From the IMG/VR virus record IMGVR_UViG_3300008448_010506, positions 1-26,838 of that record: 26,838 nt of DNA. One strand, 5' to 3'. The translations under genes and the position numbers were made by a program. The stretch comes from a virus. This document shows positions 14,545 through 23,076 of the stretch, one piece after another (the first letter of the stretch is position 1; each line of letters begins with the position of its first letter). Under the pieces are notes generated by a model. That model saw only the letters and a program-made list of their open reading frames with translations, searched no databases and had not been told where the DNA came from.

Positions 14545-15750
14545 ATGAAGAAACTGTTGATTACAGAATCGGAAAAAGACAATATATTAGGTTTATACAA
14601 TATAACCGCAACTAATAACATTAGTGAGGAAATTGTTATTACCGATTGGTTATCTCCCGATGAAAAATACATCATATTTTTGGATGAGTTATATGACATT
14701 GAAAACAAAACCAAACTTGGGAATATATGGGAAGACTTTAATAATTTAAAAACTTTCTTATCACACTCATTTGCTGTGTCAACTTTACCCAAACAAATAA
14801 AGGAAGAGGCAGAATTAATCCTAAGTAGTAAACTTATAACCGAAAGTACAAAAAACATTTCACATTTAAAATCAGATTTCAAGGTCCTGTTAAATGAAGG
14901 ATTATGGAGTAGTTTTAAAAATTGGGCTTACGAAACAGGTAAATCCACTATTGACGGATTTAAAGAATTCGCTAAAAAAAGTGTTAAAGGTATTGGTGAT
15001 ATTGTTGATAAAATATCTAAGGGTGAATGGAAAGAAGTTTTTTCATTATTAGGGAAAGGAGTTTTATGGTTGGCGAGAAAACTAAGAAGTGCATTGTATC
15101 ATCCTGTCGGGTTGATTCTTGACGCTATTTTAGTTGCGACAGGAATTGGTAAAGCGGTTCAGTGGATTCCTTGGGCAATAATAGTTGCTTTAGATGTGTA
15201 TGAAATGGTTACAGGTAATTATGAGGAAAACTTACCTACTTGGCAAAGATTATTATTCTTAGGAGTTGATATCTTAGGTTTAGTTTTTGCGGGGGCAGTA
15301 GCTAAATCAGGAAGAGTGGCCCTTGAAGGTGCTGTTAGAGGGGTTAAAACCGCTGAAGAGTTGGGAGTGGTTGCGGCTAAAAACTCAACCGTAAAAAACT
15401 TGTTAACTAAAATTGGTGGTGCCGTTGAAAAAGTCCCTGGTCTTTTAGAAAGAGCCGTTAATTGGTTAAAAACTAAATTCCCTATGGGTGCTAAATTTAT
15501 TGGTGGTATCTTAAGTAAAATTGGTAAATTTTTAAAAGGGATATCTAATTTTATTTCTAAGGCGTTACATACAATTGCACCTGGAACTGGTAAATTGGCA
15601 AGAGGGTCAAGAGCTGCGATTGGAACAACCGCTTTAGTTGGTGGTATTGGAACTTATAGTGGGTATAAACAAGAAAAAGGTGAGATGGAATTGGCATCCG
15701 CACTAACAGACTCAGATGTGAAGTCGGTATATAATATAAATAAAATATAA
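14545..15750 (+). CDS. Large internal-type protein with signal and hydrophobic core
   Basis: The 401-residue product starts MKKLLITESEKDNILGLYNI, with I-T-E at 6-8. Residues 20-118 look like a propeptide rich in acidic residues. LLNE at 115-118 is followed by GLWSSFKNWAYETG, the start of a long amphipathic and hydrophobic region. Hydrophobic segments lie at about 184-222 and 234-253, then Gly/Lys-rich repeats to the end. The next two genes share this plan. If the head protease cuts after E118, the released part would be a membrane-active protein, perhaps ejected to form a channel. No enzyme motif is visible. The ATG is preceded by CTATTTATAAG (14522-14531). Confidence 0.65.
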   Translation: MKKLLITESEKDNILGLYNITATNNISEEIVITDWLSPDEKYIIFLDELYDIENKTKLGNIWEDFNNLKTFLSHSFAVSTLPKQIKEEAELILSSKLITESTKNISHLKSDFKVLLNEGLWSSFKNWAYETGKSTIDGFKEFAKKSVKGIGDIVDKISKGEWKEVFSLLGKGVLWLARKLRSALYHPVGLILDAILVATGIGKAVQWIPWAIIVALDVYEMVTGNYEENLPTWQRLLFLGVDILGLVFAGAVAKSGRVALEGAVRGVKTAEELGVVAAKNSTVKNLLTKIGGAVEKVPGLLERAVNWLKTKFPMGAKFIGGILSKIGKFLKGISNFISKALHTIAPGTGKLARGSRAAIGTTALVGGIGTYSGYKQEKGEMELASALTDSDVKSVYNINKI

Positions 15751-15755
15751 ATATT

Positions 15756-17150
15756 ATGAGTGAAGATTTATTAAAAAGACAATTATTGTTAATGAAATAC
15801 GATATGAGTACAACATTAACTGAAAATTTAGAAAGTGTTGAATCCGTAATTTCAGAACAAGGTGTTATAAAAGATATTGTTAGAGGTGGTGGAGTTGCGG
15901 CTCGTGAACTTGAGGGTGTACTTAAAACTATGATGAAAGATAGTAAAGTTGCTAATGAACTTAAAAATGTGACTTTAACTGATGCTAAAGGAATGAGGAC
16001 GGGAGTTAGAACCGCTGAAGAACTTGCAAGTGCGATTAAATTAGGTAAACTAAATAGTTTTCTAAAAGGTGAACTTGAGTTAGCTATATTAAAATCAAGA
16101 ACAACTAATAAATCATTAATTGATGCTGCAGCTAGTAACTTAGCAAGAAACAAAAGTTTTATAAACAAATATTCATCATCATTAGCTAAAGGTCAAGTTG
16201 AGTACGAAAAAGCGTTAAAGGCCGCTGGATATAGCGAAGAGGCGATAACTTCAATTGTTAAACAAACTGAAAACATTGGAGGTAAAATAAAAACAGGTGA
16301 AGATATCCTTAAAACATCAGGTAAAGACGTTCAAGCAGGTAAAAATATAAAATCTGAAAAAGATTTATTTAGTTTAAATACTCAAAAAGGTAAATGGGAA
16401 GGTTTTAAAAAATTGGCCCGAATGAAAGGGTTGAAAGTACTTGAATACGCTAAAAGACTTGGTTGGAAAAAGGTAATTATGTATGGTGCAGCAGGATGGT
16501 TGGCGATATATCTTTGGAGAAACTGGTTTTCCGCAAAACCTAAGATATGGAGTCAATGTTTAATTGATTTTGTTGGATACAACAATTTTTCAAAGGCGGT
16601 TCAGATTAAACCAGGTATTTTATCTGTTAAAGGTAAAACAGGTTTACAATCGTTAGACATGAACGGATATACTTATTTTAGAAATGATGGAACCGCAAAA
16701 AATGGTCAATTTGAAGGTACTTGGGAATGTGATGGTGAAAAATTAGTATTAGAATTTGATGGTCAAGAATATTATCCTGTTAAAGGTTCAGTAACACCTG
16801 TAGTCACAGATGGTGGAGGTGGAGGTTCTAACACAGATGGTGGTGGAGGAACAACCCAACCAACATACAGAGCTTGTAGTGGAACATATAATAAAGGATG
16901 TAAATCTGAAGTAATTAGAAAAGTACAAGGTTGTTTAGGTGTTAAAATGGACGGTTTATTTGGACCTAAAACAGAAGCGGCTGTTCAGTCTAAACTTGGT
17001 AAATTGATTTTTAGTGATTCTGATGTTGATGGAATTTGTGGTATTGCACAAAATGTAACAACCACAACTACAACTGTTAAACCTATTTCAGAACCAACAA
17101 CAATAGAACCTGAATCAGTTAATGTTAAAGATTTTTTAGCAGGGATTTAA
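15756..17150 (+). CDS. Virion protein with membrane segment and peptidoglycan-binding domain
   Basis: The 464-residue product has L-T-E and I-S-E sites (residues 21-23 and 32-34) before GVIKDIVRGG, a helical region to about 240, and a hydrophobic segment IMYGAAGWLAIYLW (241-254). A beta-rich domain (about 262-345: GYTYFRNDGTAKNG, GTWECDGEKLVLEFDG) follows, then a Gly-rich linker (353-367). A PG_binding_1-like domain at about 371-415 carries QGCLGVKMDGLFGPKTEAAV and four Cys. This layout, membrane segment then wall-binding domain, fits a protein working at the cell envelope during DNA entry or lysis. No lytic active site is visible. It begins five bases after the previous stop, and two TATAAATA sequences precede the ATG. 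Confidence 0.75.
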   Translation: MSEDLLKRQLLLMKYDMSTTLTENLESVESVISEQGVIKDIVRGGGVAARELEGVLKTMMKDSKVANELKNVTLTDAKGMRTGVRTAEELASAIKLGKLNSFLKGELELAILKSRTTNKSLIDAAASNLARNKSFINKYSSSLAKGQVEYEKALKAAGYSEEAITSIVKQTENIGGKIKTGEDILKTSGKDVQAGKNIKSEKDLFSLNTQKGKWEGFKKLARMKGLKVLEYAKRLGWKKVIMYGAAGWLAIYLWRNWFSAKPKIWSQCLIDFVGYNNFSKAVQIKPGILSVKGKTGLQSLDMNGYTYFRNDGTAKNGQFEGTWECDGEKLVLEFDGQEYYPVKGSVTPVVTDGGGGGSNTDGGGGTTQPTYRACSGTYNKGCKSEVIRKVQGCLGVKMDGLFGPKTEAAVQSKLGKLIFSDSDVDGICGIAQNVTTTTTTVKPISEPTTIEPESVNVKDFLAGI

Positions 17151-17176
17151 ATAAAATAAAATTAATATAAAATACG

Positions 17177-18700
17177 ATGTTATTAAAAGAAGACCAAAAT
17201 ACAGGATTAACAAATTTAAAAGAAATCAAAGCGAAAAAATGTGTAACCGATGATTTTAAGTTTGTAACTAACCCTATTAATAATAAAGTTGCTTTATACA
17301 AGAAAACTGAAAAAGGGAATTGGATTTTTGTTTATGAAGATTTAACTATTGAGGCAATTAATCCATCTACTAAAGAAACATTGAAGACGGGTAAAATATC
17401 TTGCGAAGGGTTTAAGTCGGTAGAACAAAAAAAATCTGACGAAGAAAAACTTAAATCTGACGAAGAAAAACTTAAAATAACTGCAGACAATAAAGTTGTA
17501 GAGGACGTTTTAAATAAAGCTGGATATACTTTAGTTGCTCCTGAGATTACTGACGGTAGATATGACAAAAGAATGGACATTAGACTACTGATGGGTGGTA
17601 AGTATAAAGATTATTATAAAGATTTAGGTGGGACAGGTGGTCCTATTTACGCATATCCAATGGAAGATGAAACACCTGAAAACTATTCATTAAAGGATAG
17701 AATCACACGTAGACCGACAGATGATTCCGAAATTACAGGTAAGATTGATAGTAAATCAGCTAAAAAACTTCTTAAAAGAGTAAAGAGTGGTGAGACATCT
17801 AAAAAAGATTGTAGAAGTATGATTAAAACTTTAGATTATCTAAGAAAAACTAACGCACAAGTTGATGATGCCGAATTAATGTCATTAAAACGTGGAGTTT
17901 TTGCTTGTTATGAACAAGGTGAAAAATTTATTGAGGGTACGTTAGGTGTTGGTGATGAAATGAAAAATATAATAGGTGATACAAGTAAGTATGGTATTAA
18001 TGAATTTTTAACTAATAAAATGAATATGAAAGAATCAACAAGCATTAAAAGTGTAATTAAAGAAAATTTAATTAAAAAATCAATTGAGAAAAAAAATATT
18101 CTTATTAGTGAAACTACGGTAATTAAAAATAGATACGAAGTATTAACTGAAGGTAAAAGTATTAAAACTGAAAAAGAAATTAGAGAATTTGTTAATGAAC
18201 TAATTAAAGAAACTGCCGAGTTAAATTCATTAGGGTATAGACCTGAATTAATCCAAGAAGGGTTATTTGACATGGTTAAAGGTTTATTCGGTAACGCATC
18301 TGAAAGCATCTTCAGTTACTTCAAAGAGCAATTTGCAACTTGGATTGTTGAGAAATTTACACCAATAGAATCTGATAGTTGGTTAGGGTCAATAATTATA
18401 ACGGCAATAGGTAACGTTCCGATAAGTGAATTACCAAAATTAACTAATTGTAGTTTTGTTAGTAATATCATATCAAAATCAATTGTTGAGGGTACCACTA
18501 AGAAAATACAAGCTGAAAGAGGATTTGAGGGTGCGGGTTATGATATTTTACGTAACGCATTAATTGAGATGGCTGAAGACAGTTCATTTGGTCAAAAAGT
18601 TGAACAAAAAGTTAGTGAATTTATTTGTCCTTTATTGGGTGGTATTGGTCAGAAATTAGGTTCTGCAGCATCAACTATCAAACAAAAAGTGATGGCATAA
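17177..18700 (+). CDS. Large internal-type protein with many I/L-x-E sites
   Basis: The 507-residue product starts MLLKEDQNTGLTNLKEIKAK. Residues 85-99 hold two copies of KSDEEKL. The middle part contains GTGGPIYAYPMEDETPENYS (151-170) and a helical Lys-rich region. From about 293 it has several I/L-x-E sites (IKE, ISE, LTE), one group in a sequence like the window-wide N-terminal signal (NILISETTVIKNRYEVLTEG). LIQE at 358-361 is followed by GLFDMVKGLFG and a hydrophobic C-terminal region. This repeats the plan of the gene at 14545, where LLNE precedes GLW. A head-protease substrate with a membrane-active C-terminal product is the working model. A strong terminator follows. Confidence 0.65.
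   Translation: MLLKEDQNTGLTNLKEIKAKKCVTDDFKFVTNPINNKVALYKKTEKGNWIFVYEDLTIEAINPSTKETLKTGKISCEGFKSVEQKKSDEEKLKSDEEKLKITADNKVVEDVLNKAGYTLVAPEITDGRYDKRMDIRLLMGGKYKDYYKDLGGTGGPIYAYPMEDETPENYSLKDRITRRPTDDSEITGKIDSKSAKKLLKRVKSGETSKKDCRSMIKTLDYLRKTNAQVDDAELMSLKRGVFACYEQGEKFIEGTLGVGDEMKNIIGDTSKYGINEFLTNKMNMKESTSIKSVIKENLIKKSIEKKNILISETTVIKNRYEVLTEGKSIKTEKEIREFVNELIKETAELNSLGYRPELIQEGLFDMVKGLFGNASESIFSYFKEQFATWIVEKFTPIESDSWLGSIIITAIGNVPISELPKLTNCSFVSNIISKSIVEGTTKKIQAERGFEGAGYDILRNALIEMAEDSSFGQKVEQKVSEFICPLLGGIGQKLGSAASTIKQKVMA
17432..17473 (+). repeat. Tandem 21-bp duplication inside the gene at 17177
   Basis: The 21-bp unit beginning AAATCTGACGAAG occurs at 17432-17452 and 17453-17473 without change, encoding KSDEEKL twice. 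It is a recent in-frame duplication in a charged linker. Confidence 0.85.
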
Positions 18701-18704
18701 AAAT

Positions 18705-18724
18705 CTTTTAGATTTGTCTAAAAG
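18705..18724. terminator. Hairpin after the gene at 17177
   Basis: CTTTTAGA (18705-18712) pairs exactly with TCTAAAAG (18717-18724) around TTTG, five bases after the stop codon. No T-run follows on the plus strand, so it may be a processing or stabilising hairpin rather than a terminator. Confidence 0.5.
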
Positions 18725-18760
18725 GCTTAACATTTTAAAAGAAAGGAGAGCAAATCTAGC

Positions 18761-18790
18761 AAAAAGGTGTCGTTTGACACCTTTTTGTTT
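18761..18790. terminator. Bidirectional terminator
   Basis: AAAAAGGTGTC (18761-18771) pairs with GACACCTTTTT (18776-18786) around GTTT, with T-runs on both strands. It separates the convergent genes ending at 18700 and 18790. Confidence 0.85.
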
Positions 18791-19281
18791 TAACTATAAG
18801 ATTTTTTAAACTCATTCCAAATCTCTGAAATAGATGGATTAATAACTTCTGAAAATAATGAAGGTTCAAAAGGACGATTAATCAATTTCATACCAGCCTC
18901 TTCGGGTGTTTTATTATCTTTTATTCTATTACAGTTTTTACAACAAGTTGTTAGATTTAACCAAGTATTTCCACCACCCCTTGATTTAGGTAAAATATGG
19001 TCAATAGTAAGATTTTTAGATATCCCACAGTACGAACATTTAAAACCATCCCGTTTAAAAATACGTTGTCTATTAATTTTTAAAGGTTTAACTCTAAATC
19101 TAACGTAATTCAATAAACGTATGATAAGGGGTCTAACGTATTTTTTATGTCCTGATGTTATAGGGTTATCACCTGACTTTAAAACTTCCGCTTTACCTTT
19201 ATCCACTAATGTAAACCCCCTAATTAATGTCGTAACATTTATTGGGGTGTAATCAGAATTTAATACTAATACTTTATCCAT
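18790..19281 (-). CDS. HNH endonuclease
   Basis: The 163-residue protein has the common HNH plan with an N-terminal domain (VLVLNSDYTPINVTT) found in many bacterial and phage HNH proteins. The zinc pairs are CSYC (Cys82, Cys85) and CKNC (Cys114, Cys117). The catalytic motif has Asp94-His95 in TIDHILPKSRGG, Asn109 in TWLNLTTC and Asn118 in NRIK. In phages such enzymes act as free-standing homing nucleases or in DNA processing or packaging; the genome context here does not decide. It is convergent to the large virion gene and divergent from the methyltransferase gene. Confidence 0.9.
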   Translation of the reverse strand: MDKVLVLNSDYTPINVTTLIRGFTLVDKGKAEVLKSGDNPITSGHKKYVRPLIIRLLNYVRFRVKPLKINRQRIFKRDGFKCSYCGISKNLTIDHILPKSRGGGNTWLNLTTCCKNCNRIKDNKTPEEAGMKLINRPFEPSLFSEVINPSISEIWNEFKKSYS

Positions 19282-19379
19282 TGCTCATAACATTATAAGA
19301 AAATTAAATAACATTCAAGAGTAAAAAACGATTATACGTAAAATACACTATTATTTTTTTTTGGTTATATTTATTTAAT
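19282..19379. promoter_or_regulatory. Divergent intergenic region with ATATTTATTTAAT box
   Basis: The 98-base gap between the HNH gene and the methyltransferase contains ATATTTATTTAAT (19367-19379), directly before the ATG at 19380. On the other strand there is a weak TTGAAT/TATAAT pair with a short 15-base spacer. No structured RNA is apparent. Confidence 0.35.
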
Positions 19380-19910
19380 ATGAATATAGTTGATAAAGTT
19401 GAATATTACAACAAAGTAAAAAGATTAAATGATAGATATTGGGATAAATCTAAACATTTTAGATGGAAATATAGTGAGATTGTTGTTAATGAGTTAAAAA
19501 AAATAAATCCTAAGACCGCAATAGAGATGGGTACTAATAGAATGTCTTTAATGGGTTTTAGTGATACTATAGCGTTAGAAATTGACACAGTTGACCCTGA
19601 TAATATAAAAAATAAAAATTATATTTTTGACGCAACAAAAACTCCTTGGGATATACCTGATAAAGAATACGATGTATTTGTTGCTTTACAAGTTTTAGAA
19701 CATTTAAGTCCTAGTCAAAAATTAGTTTTTGATGAAATAAAAAGAATATCAAAATATTGTATCATTTCATTACCCTATAAATGGGATTGCCCTGACGATA
19801 TTGAACATCACATGATTGATGATGAAATAATTAAAGAATGGACTATGGGTCACACTCCGTATCATTCAGAAATAATATCTGAACGAATAATACTTTGTTA
19901 TAAATTTTAA
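19380..19910 (+). CDS. Class I SAM-dependent methyltransferase-like protein
   Basis: The 176-residue protein has the layout of type 11 methyltransferases. A first strand with an acidic/Gly turn (TAIEMGTNRMSLMG) is followed by an acidic residue ending strand 2 (ALEIDTVD), then YDVFVALQVLEHL as the motif around strand 4, a helix (VFDEIKRI) and CIISLPYKW as strand 5. The glycine-rich loop is not canonical. The stop is one base from the start of the glycosyltransferase gene, so the two are co-translated, and modification of a sugar or glycolipid is the likely theme. It could also use another substrate. Confidence 0.7.
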   Translation: MNIVDKVEYYNKVKRLNDRYWDKSKHFRWKYSEIVVNELKKINPKTAIEMGTNRMSLMGFSDTIALEIDTVDPDNIKNKNYIFDATKTPWDIPDKEYDVFVALQVLEHLSPSQKLVFDEIKRISKYCIISLPYKWDCPDDIEHHMIDDEIIKEWTMGHTPYHSEIISERIILCYKF

Positions 19911-19911
19911 T

Positions 19912-22611
19912 ATGGAGAATCTTAAATGTGTAATCAACAGAGATAGTGATGTTGGTACATTTTTACATGTAAAGACAATGGTTGAAGAATTATATTCTGA
20001 TAATTCTAAATACCATAATTGTCTGGTTATATTAGGATATAATTTAGGTAAAGAGATTAATTTCTATAGAGAAAAATACCCTAATAAAAAAATAATAGTT
20101 TACCAATTAGAGCAACTTTTTAATTATAACCCAAATTGGTTTAACCCTAATAGTAATTCAAAACATGTGAAACATAGAACCTCTCACATTAAAAAATGGT
20201 TGGATGAATGTGATGAAATATGGGAATATGATTTATCTAATAAGTGGTTTTTAGAAACTCTTGGTTACAATAAAGTAAAATTTGTACCACTTAAATATTC
20301 TAAATCTTTAGAAAACATAAAGGTTAATCAAAACCCTAAATACGACATTTTATTTTATGGTGCAATAAATAAAAAACGATTTGAAATTTTAAAAAAAATA
20401 AATTCTAAATTTAATTTAGTTGTTATTGGTGACAATTTTGATGTAGATAACGTTGAGTTAAATAATTCGGGAATTAAATTTTTACCTAAAGATTTTTCGG
20501 ATAAGTTAGATAATATAATTTCAGAAACTAAAATTATTTTAAATTTACATTTTTATGAATCGTCAATACAAGAACAAGTAAGGTTATTTTATTTATTAAA
20601 TAATAGTAAATGTGTTGTATCGGAACTAAGTAAAAAGAATTATTATGGTGATTTAATCCACGAATTTGAAAATTATGAAACTTTAGAAAAAAAGTTAACT
20701 GAATTGTTGACTAACAATAAATGGTTAGATTTTAGTAGAACAATATCTCATAGGTTTAAAACTAAACAATTTAATAATTTAAAAGTTGGGGTTTCATATA
20801 ATTCCTTTTATAATGTTGACGTATTAAAAAAATCAATTGAATCAATTATTAATGTTGTTGATTACATATGTGTGGTTCATCAGAAAAAAAGTTTTTCGGG
20901 TGAAATCGGCTCAATTGAAAATAATATTTTATTACAAGAATTGGTTGATTGTGGTTATATAGATGAATTGGTGTTATATGATGAAGATGTGGTAGATAAG
21001 ATTATCGGAATGATAGACAAACGAAATGTTGGTTTATCTAAATGTAAAAACGCGAATTGTGATTATATTCTAACTTTAGATAATGATGAATGTTATAATG
21101 ATAGATATGTTACTGATGAAATAAAATTCATGAATGAGAATGGTATTGACACATTATATTCACCAATCGTGTCATATTATAAAAGTGATAAATATTACTT
21201 TGTTGAGGACAAACTTTACGTACCATCAATTTATAAAATTGATGAAAGAAAATATGGTAGACATATAAGTAGTTCAGTTCTTTCTGACCCTGCAAGAAAA
21301 ATGCCCGAAAAAAAATATTATATTTCTCAAATGTATATGCACCATCTTACTTACTTAGAAAATAATTTTAAAGAAAAACTTAATAGTAAAATTTTATTTT
21401 CGGTGGATAATAATAAAAAAAGTTTCTCACATCAAATATTAGAAAATTTAATTAATTGGATACCTGGTAATAAAGGGTTAGTTATTGGTAATAACGATAA
21501 AAATGAGAATATTTTGGTATTAAAAGATTTATTAACGTTAAATAAAATGGTTAATGAATTTGATATAAAAAACAATAAAAAGGACATATCAATCATCATC
21601 CCAACGTATAATGTTTTAAATTATTTAACCGAATGTTTAGATTCTGTATTAACATCAATTAAAGATTTAAATGTTGAGATATTAGTTGGAATTGATGGGT
21701 GCAAAAAAACACTATCTTATATTCAAGACAGTAAATTTGACCCAAGAATTAGATTCTATTACTTTAATCAAAATGTCGGACCTTATATTGTTAAAAATAG
21801 TTTATCACTGATTTCAAATTCTGATTATTTAATGTTTTTTGATTCTGATGACATTATGAAAGAAGAACTTGTCCAAGACATCATTCGTTATAAATCAACA
21901 CATAAGCTAATAAAGCCTATGTATATAGATTTCAACGAAGAAGTTAAAAACATTAATTTGGAAAAATCAAATGCAAACACATATGGTGAAGGTGTTTTTG
22001 GAATTGAGAAAAAATTATTTTTAGACATGAATGGTTTTGAGGGGTGGAGATGTGCGGCGGATTCTGACCTAATGAATAGATTATATAAAAATAATGTCAA
22101 ATTAATCCATACCAAATCTTTAGGGTTTTATAGAAGGGTCCATAAAAATAGTTTAACTCAACATCCCGATACTAATTTATCTTCTCAAATGAGAGGTAAA
22201 TATTATAATTTAAGTAAAAAAAGAAAAACTTTTGGACCGATAGAAAATTTAGTAACCGAATCTTTTTATGAAATTTTTAATAAAAAGATTATTGATGAAG
22301 AGTATGAAAAATTCATAATTAATAAACAAAAAATAGATACTCTATTAACTGACGTTATTAAATTAAATGTTAAACCAAAAAATTCTGATTCCAAAATAAA
22401 TTATGATTTAATCAATCAAGTTTTAAATAGAACTGATATATACCATCCATCAAAAAATGTGAAACCTGTTAGAGAACATGTGCCAAACGACAGGAATAAA
22501 CTTATTGAAATTAAAAAGGGTACTTTGGCGGCTCAAAATAGGGAGTTCTTCCCTCAAAAAAGAAAACGTGACGACTCAAATAACCCATTTTCAAGAAAAA
22601 ACAAATACTAA
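19912..22611 (+). CDS. Tri-modular glycosyltransferase (899 aa)
   Basis: Three glycosyltransferase-like modules are joined. Residues 1-290 resemble a GT-B enzyme of the spore-protein or rhamnan type (YQLEQL, IWEYDLSN, ILFYGAINKKRFEIL, IILNLHFYESSIQEQVR). Residues 291-520 look like a GT-A fold with a candidate metal-binding DND (390-392) in ILTLDNDECYND and a late HHLTY. Residues 555-760 are a clear family-2 glycosyltransferase: ISIIIPTYN at 559-567, the metal motif FFDSDD at 642-647 and a C-terminal GFYRRVHKNSLTQH. The tail is basic (KRKRDDSNNPFSRKNKY). No membrane segment is seen. It could decorate virion proteins or DNA, or alter host surface glycans; the linked methyltransferase supports glycan work. 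Confidence 0.8.
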   Translation: MENLKCVINRDSDVGTFLHVKTMVEELYSDNSKYHNCLVILGYNLGKEINFYREKYPNKKIIVYQLEQLFNYNPNWFNPNSNSKHVKHRTSHIKKWLDECDEIWEYDLSNKWFLETLGYNKVKFVPLKYSKSLENIKVNQNPKYDILFYGAINKKRFEILKKINSKFNLVVIGDNFDVDNVELNNSGIKFLPKDFSDKLDNIISETKIILNLHFYESSIQEQVRLFYLLNNSKCVVSELSKKNYYGDLIHEFENYETLEKKLTELLTNNKWLDFSRTISHRFKTKQFNNLKVGVSYNSFYNVDVLKKSIESIINVVDYICVVHQKKSFSGEIGSIENNILLQELVDCGYIDELVLYDEDVVDKIIGMIDKRNVGLSKCKNANCDYILTLDNDECYNDRYVTDEIKFMNENGIDTLYSPIVSYYKSDKYYFVEDKLYVPSIYKIDERKYGRHISSSVLSDPARKMPEKKYYISQMYMHHLTYLENNFKEKLNSKILFSVDNNKKSFSHQILENLINWIPGNKGLVIGNNDKNENILVLKDLLTLNKMVNEFDIKNNKKDISIIIPTYNVLNYLTECLDSVLTSIKDLNVEILVGIDGCKKTLSYIQDSKFDPRIRFYYFNQNVGPYIVKNSLSLISNSDYLMFFDSDDIMKEELVQDIIRYKSTHKLIKPMYIDFNEEVKNINLEKSNANTYGEGVFGIEKKLFLDMNGFEGWRCAADSDLMNRLYKNNVKLIHTKSLGFYRRVHKNSLTQHPDTNLSSQMRGKYYNLSKKRKTFGPIENLVTESFYEIFNKKIIDEEYEKFIINKQKIDTLLTDVIKLNVKPKNSDSKINYDLINQVLNRTDIYHPSKNVKPVREHVPNDRNKLIEIKKGTLAAQNREFFPQKRKRDDSNNPFSRKNKY

Positions 22612-22612
22612 G

Positions 22613-22643
22613 TTGAACCGTAACCAAAAAAACGTTACATTTG
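22613..22643 (+). promoter_or_regulatory. Bacteroidota-type promoter
   Basis: TTG (22613-22615), 20-base spacer, TACATTTG (22636-22643), 18 bases before the ATG at 22662. Confidence 0.7.
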
Positions 22644-22661
22644 TAAAAAAAATCTAAAACT

Positions 22662-22841
22662 ATGTATGTAATAATCAAAAGCATTAAAAACAAAAAATCA
22701 GGTAAATGGTTACCTGTTATAATTTTAAATTCTGATAATGAAGTTTGGGAGTTTGAATCTGAAAAGGAGGCTGATAAGATGAAAGAGATATTTCAAACAA
22801 ATTCAGATTCAGGTCACATTTATTCAGTGAAAAAAATATAA
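22662..22841 (+). CDS. Small phage protein (59 aa)
   Basis: The 59-codon frame starts at ATG 22662 and stops at 22839-22841. The product has a beta-rich start (MYVIIKSIKNKKSGKWLPVI), then EVWEFESEKEADKMKEIF and a last strand GHIYSVKKI. This is the pattern of a very small two-strand and helix protein that I recognise from other phages without a known role. It has its own host-type promoter, so it is likely expressed early. The gene at 22904 also has a separate promoter. Confidence 0.75.
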   Translation: MYVIIKSIKNKKSGKWLPVIILNSDNEVWEFESEKEADKMKEIFQTNSDSGHIYSVKKI

Positions 22842-22854
22842 TTTTAAAGAAATA

Positions 22855-22884
22855 TTGATTAAACGAGGATTTTTCCTATATTTG
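22855..22884 (+). promoter_or_regulatory. Bacteroidota-type promoter
   Basis: TTG (22855-22857), 19-base spacer, TATATTTG (22877-22884), 19 bases before the ATG at 22904. Confidence 0.7.
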
Positions 22885-22903
22885 TAATAGTTATTAAAAA
22901 ACA

Positions 22904-23020
22904 ATGAAAACATTTGGTAAACATATGATTAATTTTAAACAATCACAGATTGTCATCTCGTGTAACCGCAATTGGTATCCGAGCATGTCATATGGTAGTC
23001 CGAAGTGTTTTATAAGTTAA
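22904..23020 (+). CDS. Possible 38-aa ORF, or a structured RNA
   Basis: An ATG at 22904 opens 38 codons, starting MKTFGKHMINFKQSQIVISC and ending in CFIS. It stands between a good promoter (22855-22884) and a terminator (23043-23071), so the unit is certainly a candidate transcript of about 180 bases. Part of it can also fold: CTCG and CGAG enclose ACC-GCAATT-GGT within 22958-22984. The base content of that part (22950-23011) is less AT-rich than neighbouring genes and resembles the RNA genes downstream. I cannot decide between a micro-protein and a non-coding RNA. Confidence 0.35.
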   Translation: MKTFGKHMINFKQSQIVISCNRNWYPSMSYGSPKCFIS

Positions 23021-23042
23021 AAAAGATTAACTATGATATAAG

Positions 23043-23071
23043 CCCTCGGACCACAAGTTCGGGGGTTTTTT
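23043..23071 (+). terminator. Terminator before the first tRNA cluster
   Basis: CCCTCGGA (23043-23050) pairs with TTCGGGGG (23058-23065), with two G-T pairs, around CCACAAG, followed by six T. Confidence 0.8.
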
Positions 23072-23076
23072 GTTCT

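Noticed and set aside
15557-16168. Long minus-strand frame (203 codons)
   Set aside because: It is antisense to the junction of two well-supported genes, and its Ser/Leu-rich content mirrors their Gly/Lys codons.
17908-18309. Minus-strand frame of 133 codons
   Set aside because: It lies inside the large gene at 17177; its hydrophobic look comes from reading Lys/Glu codons in reverse.
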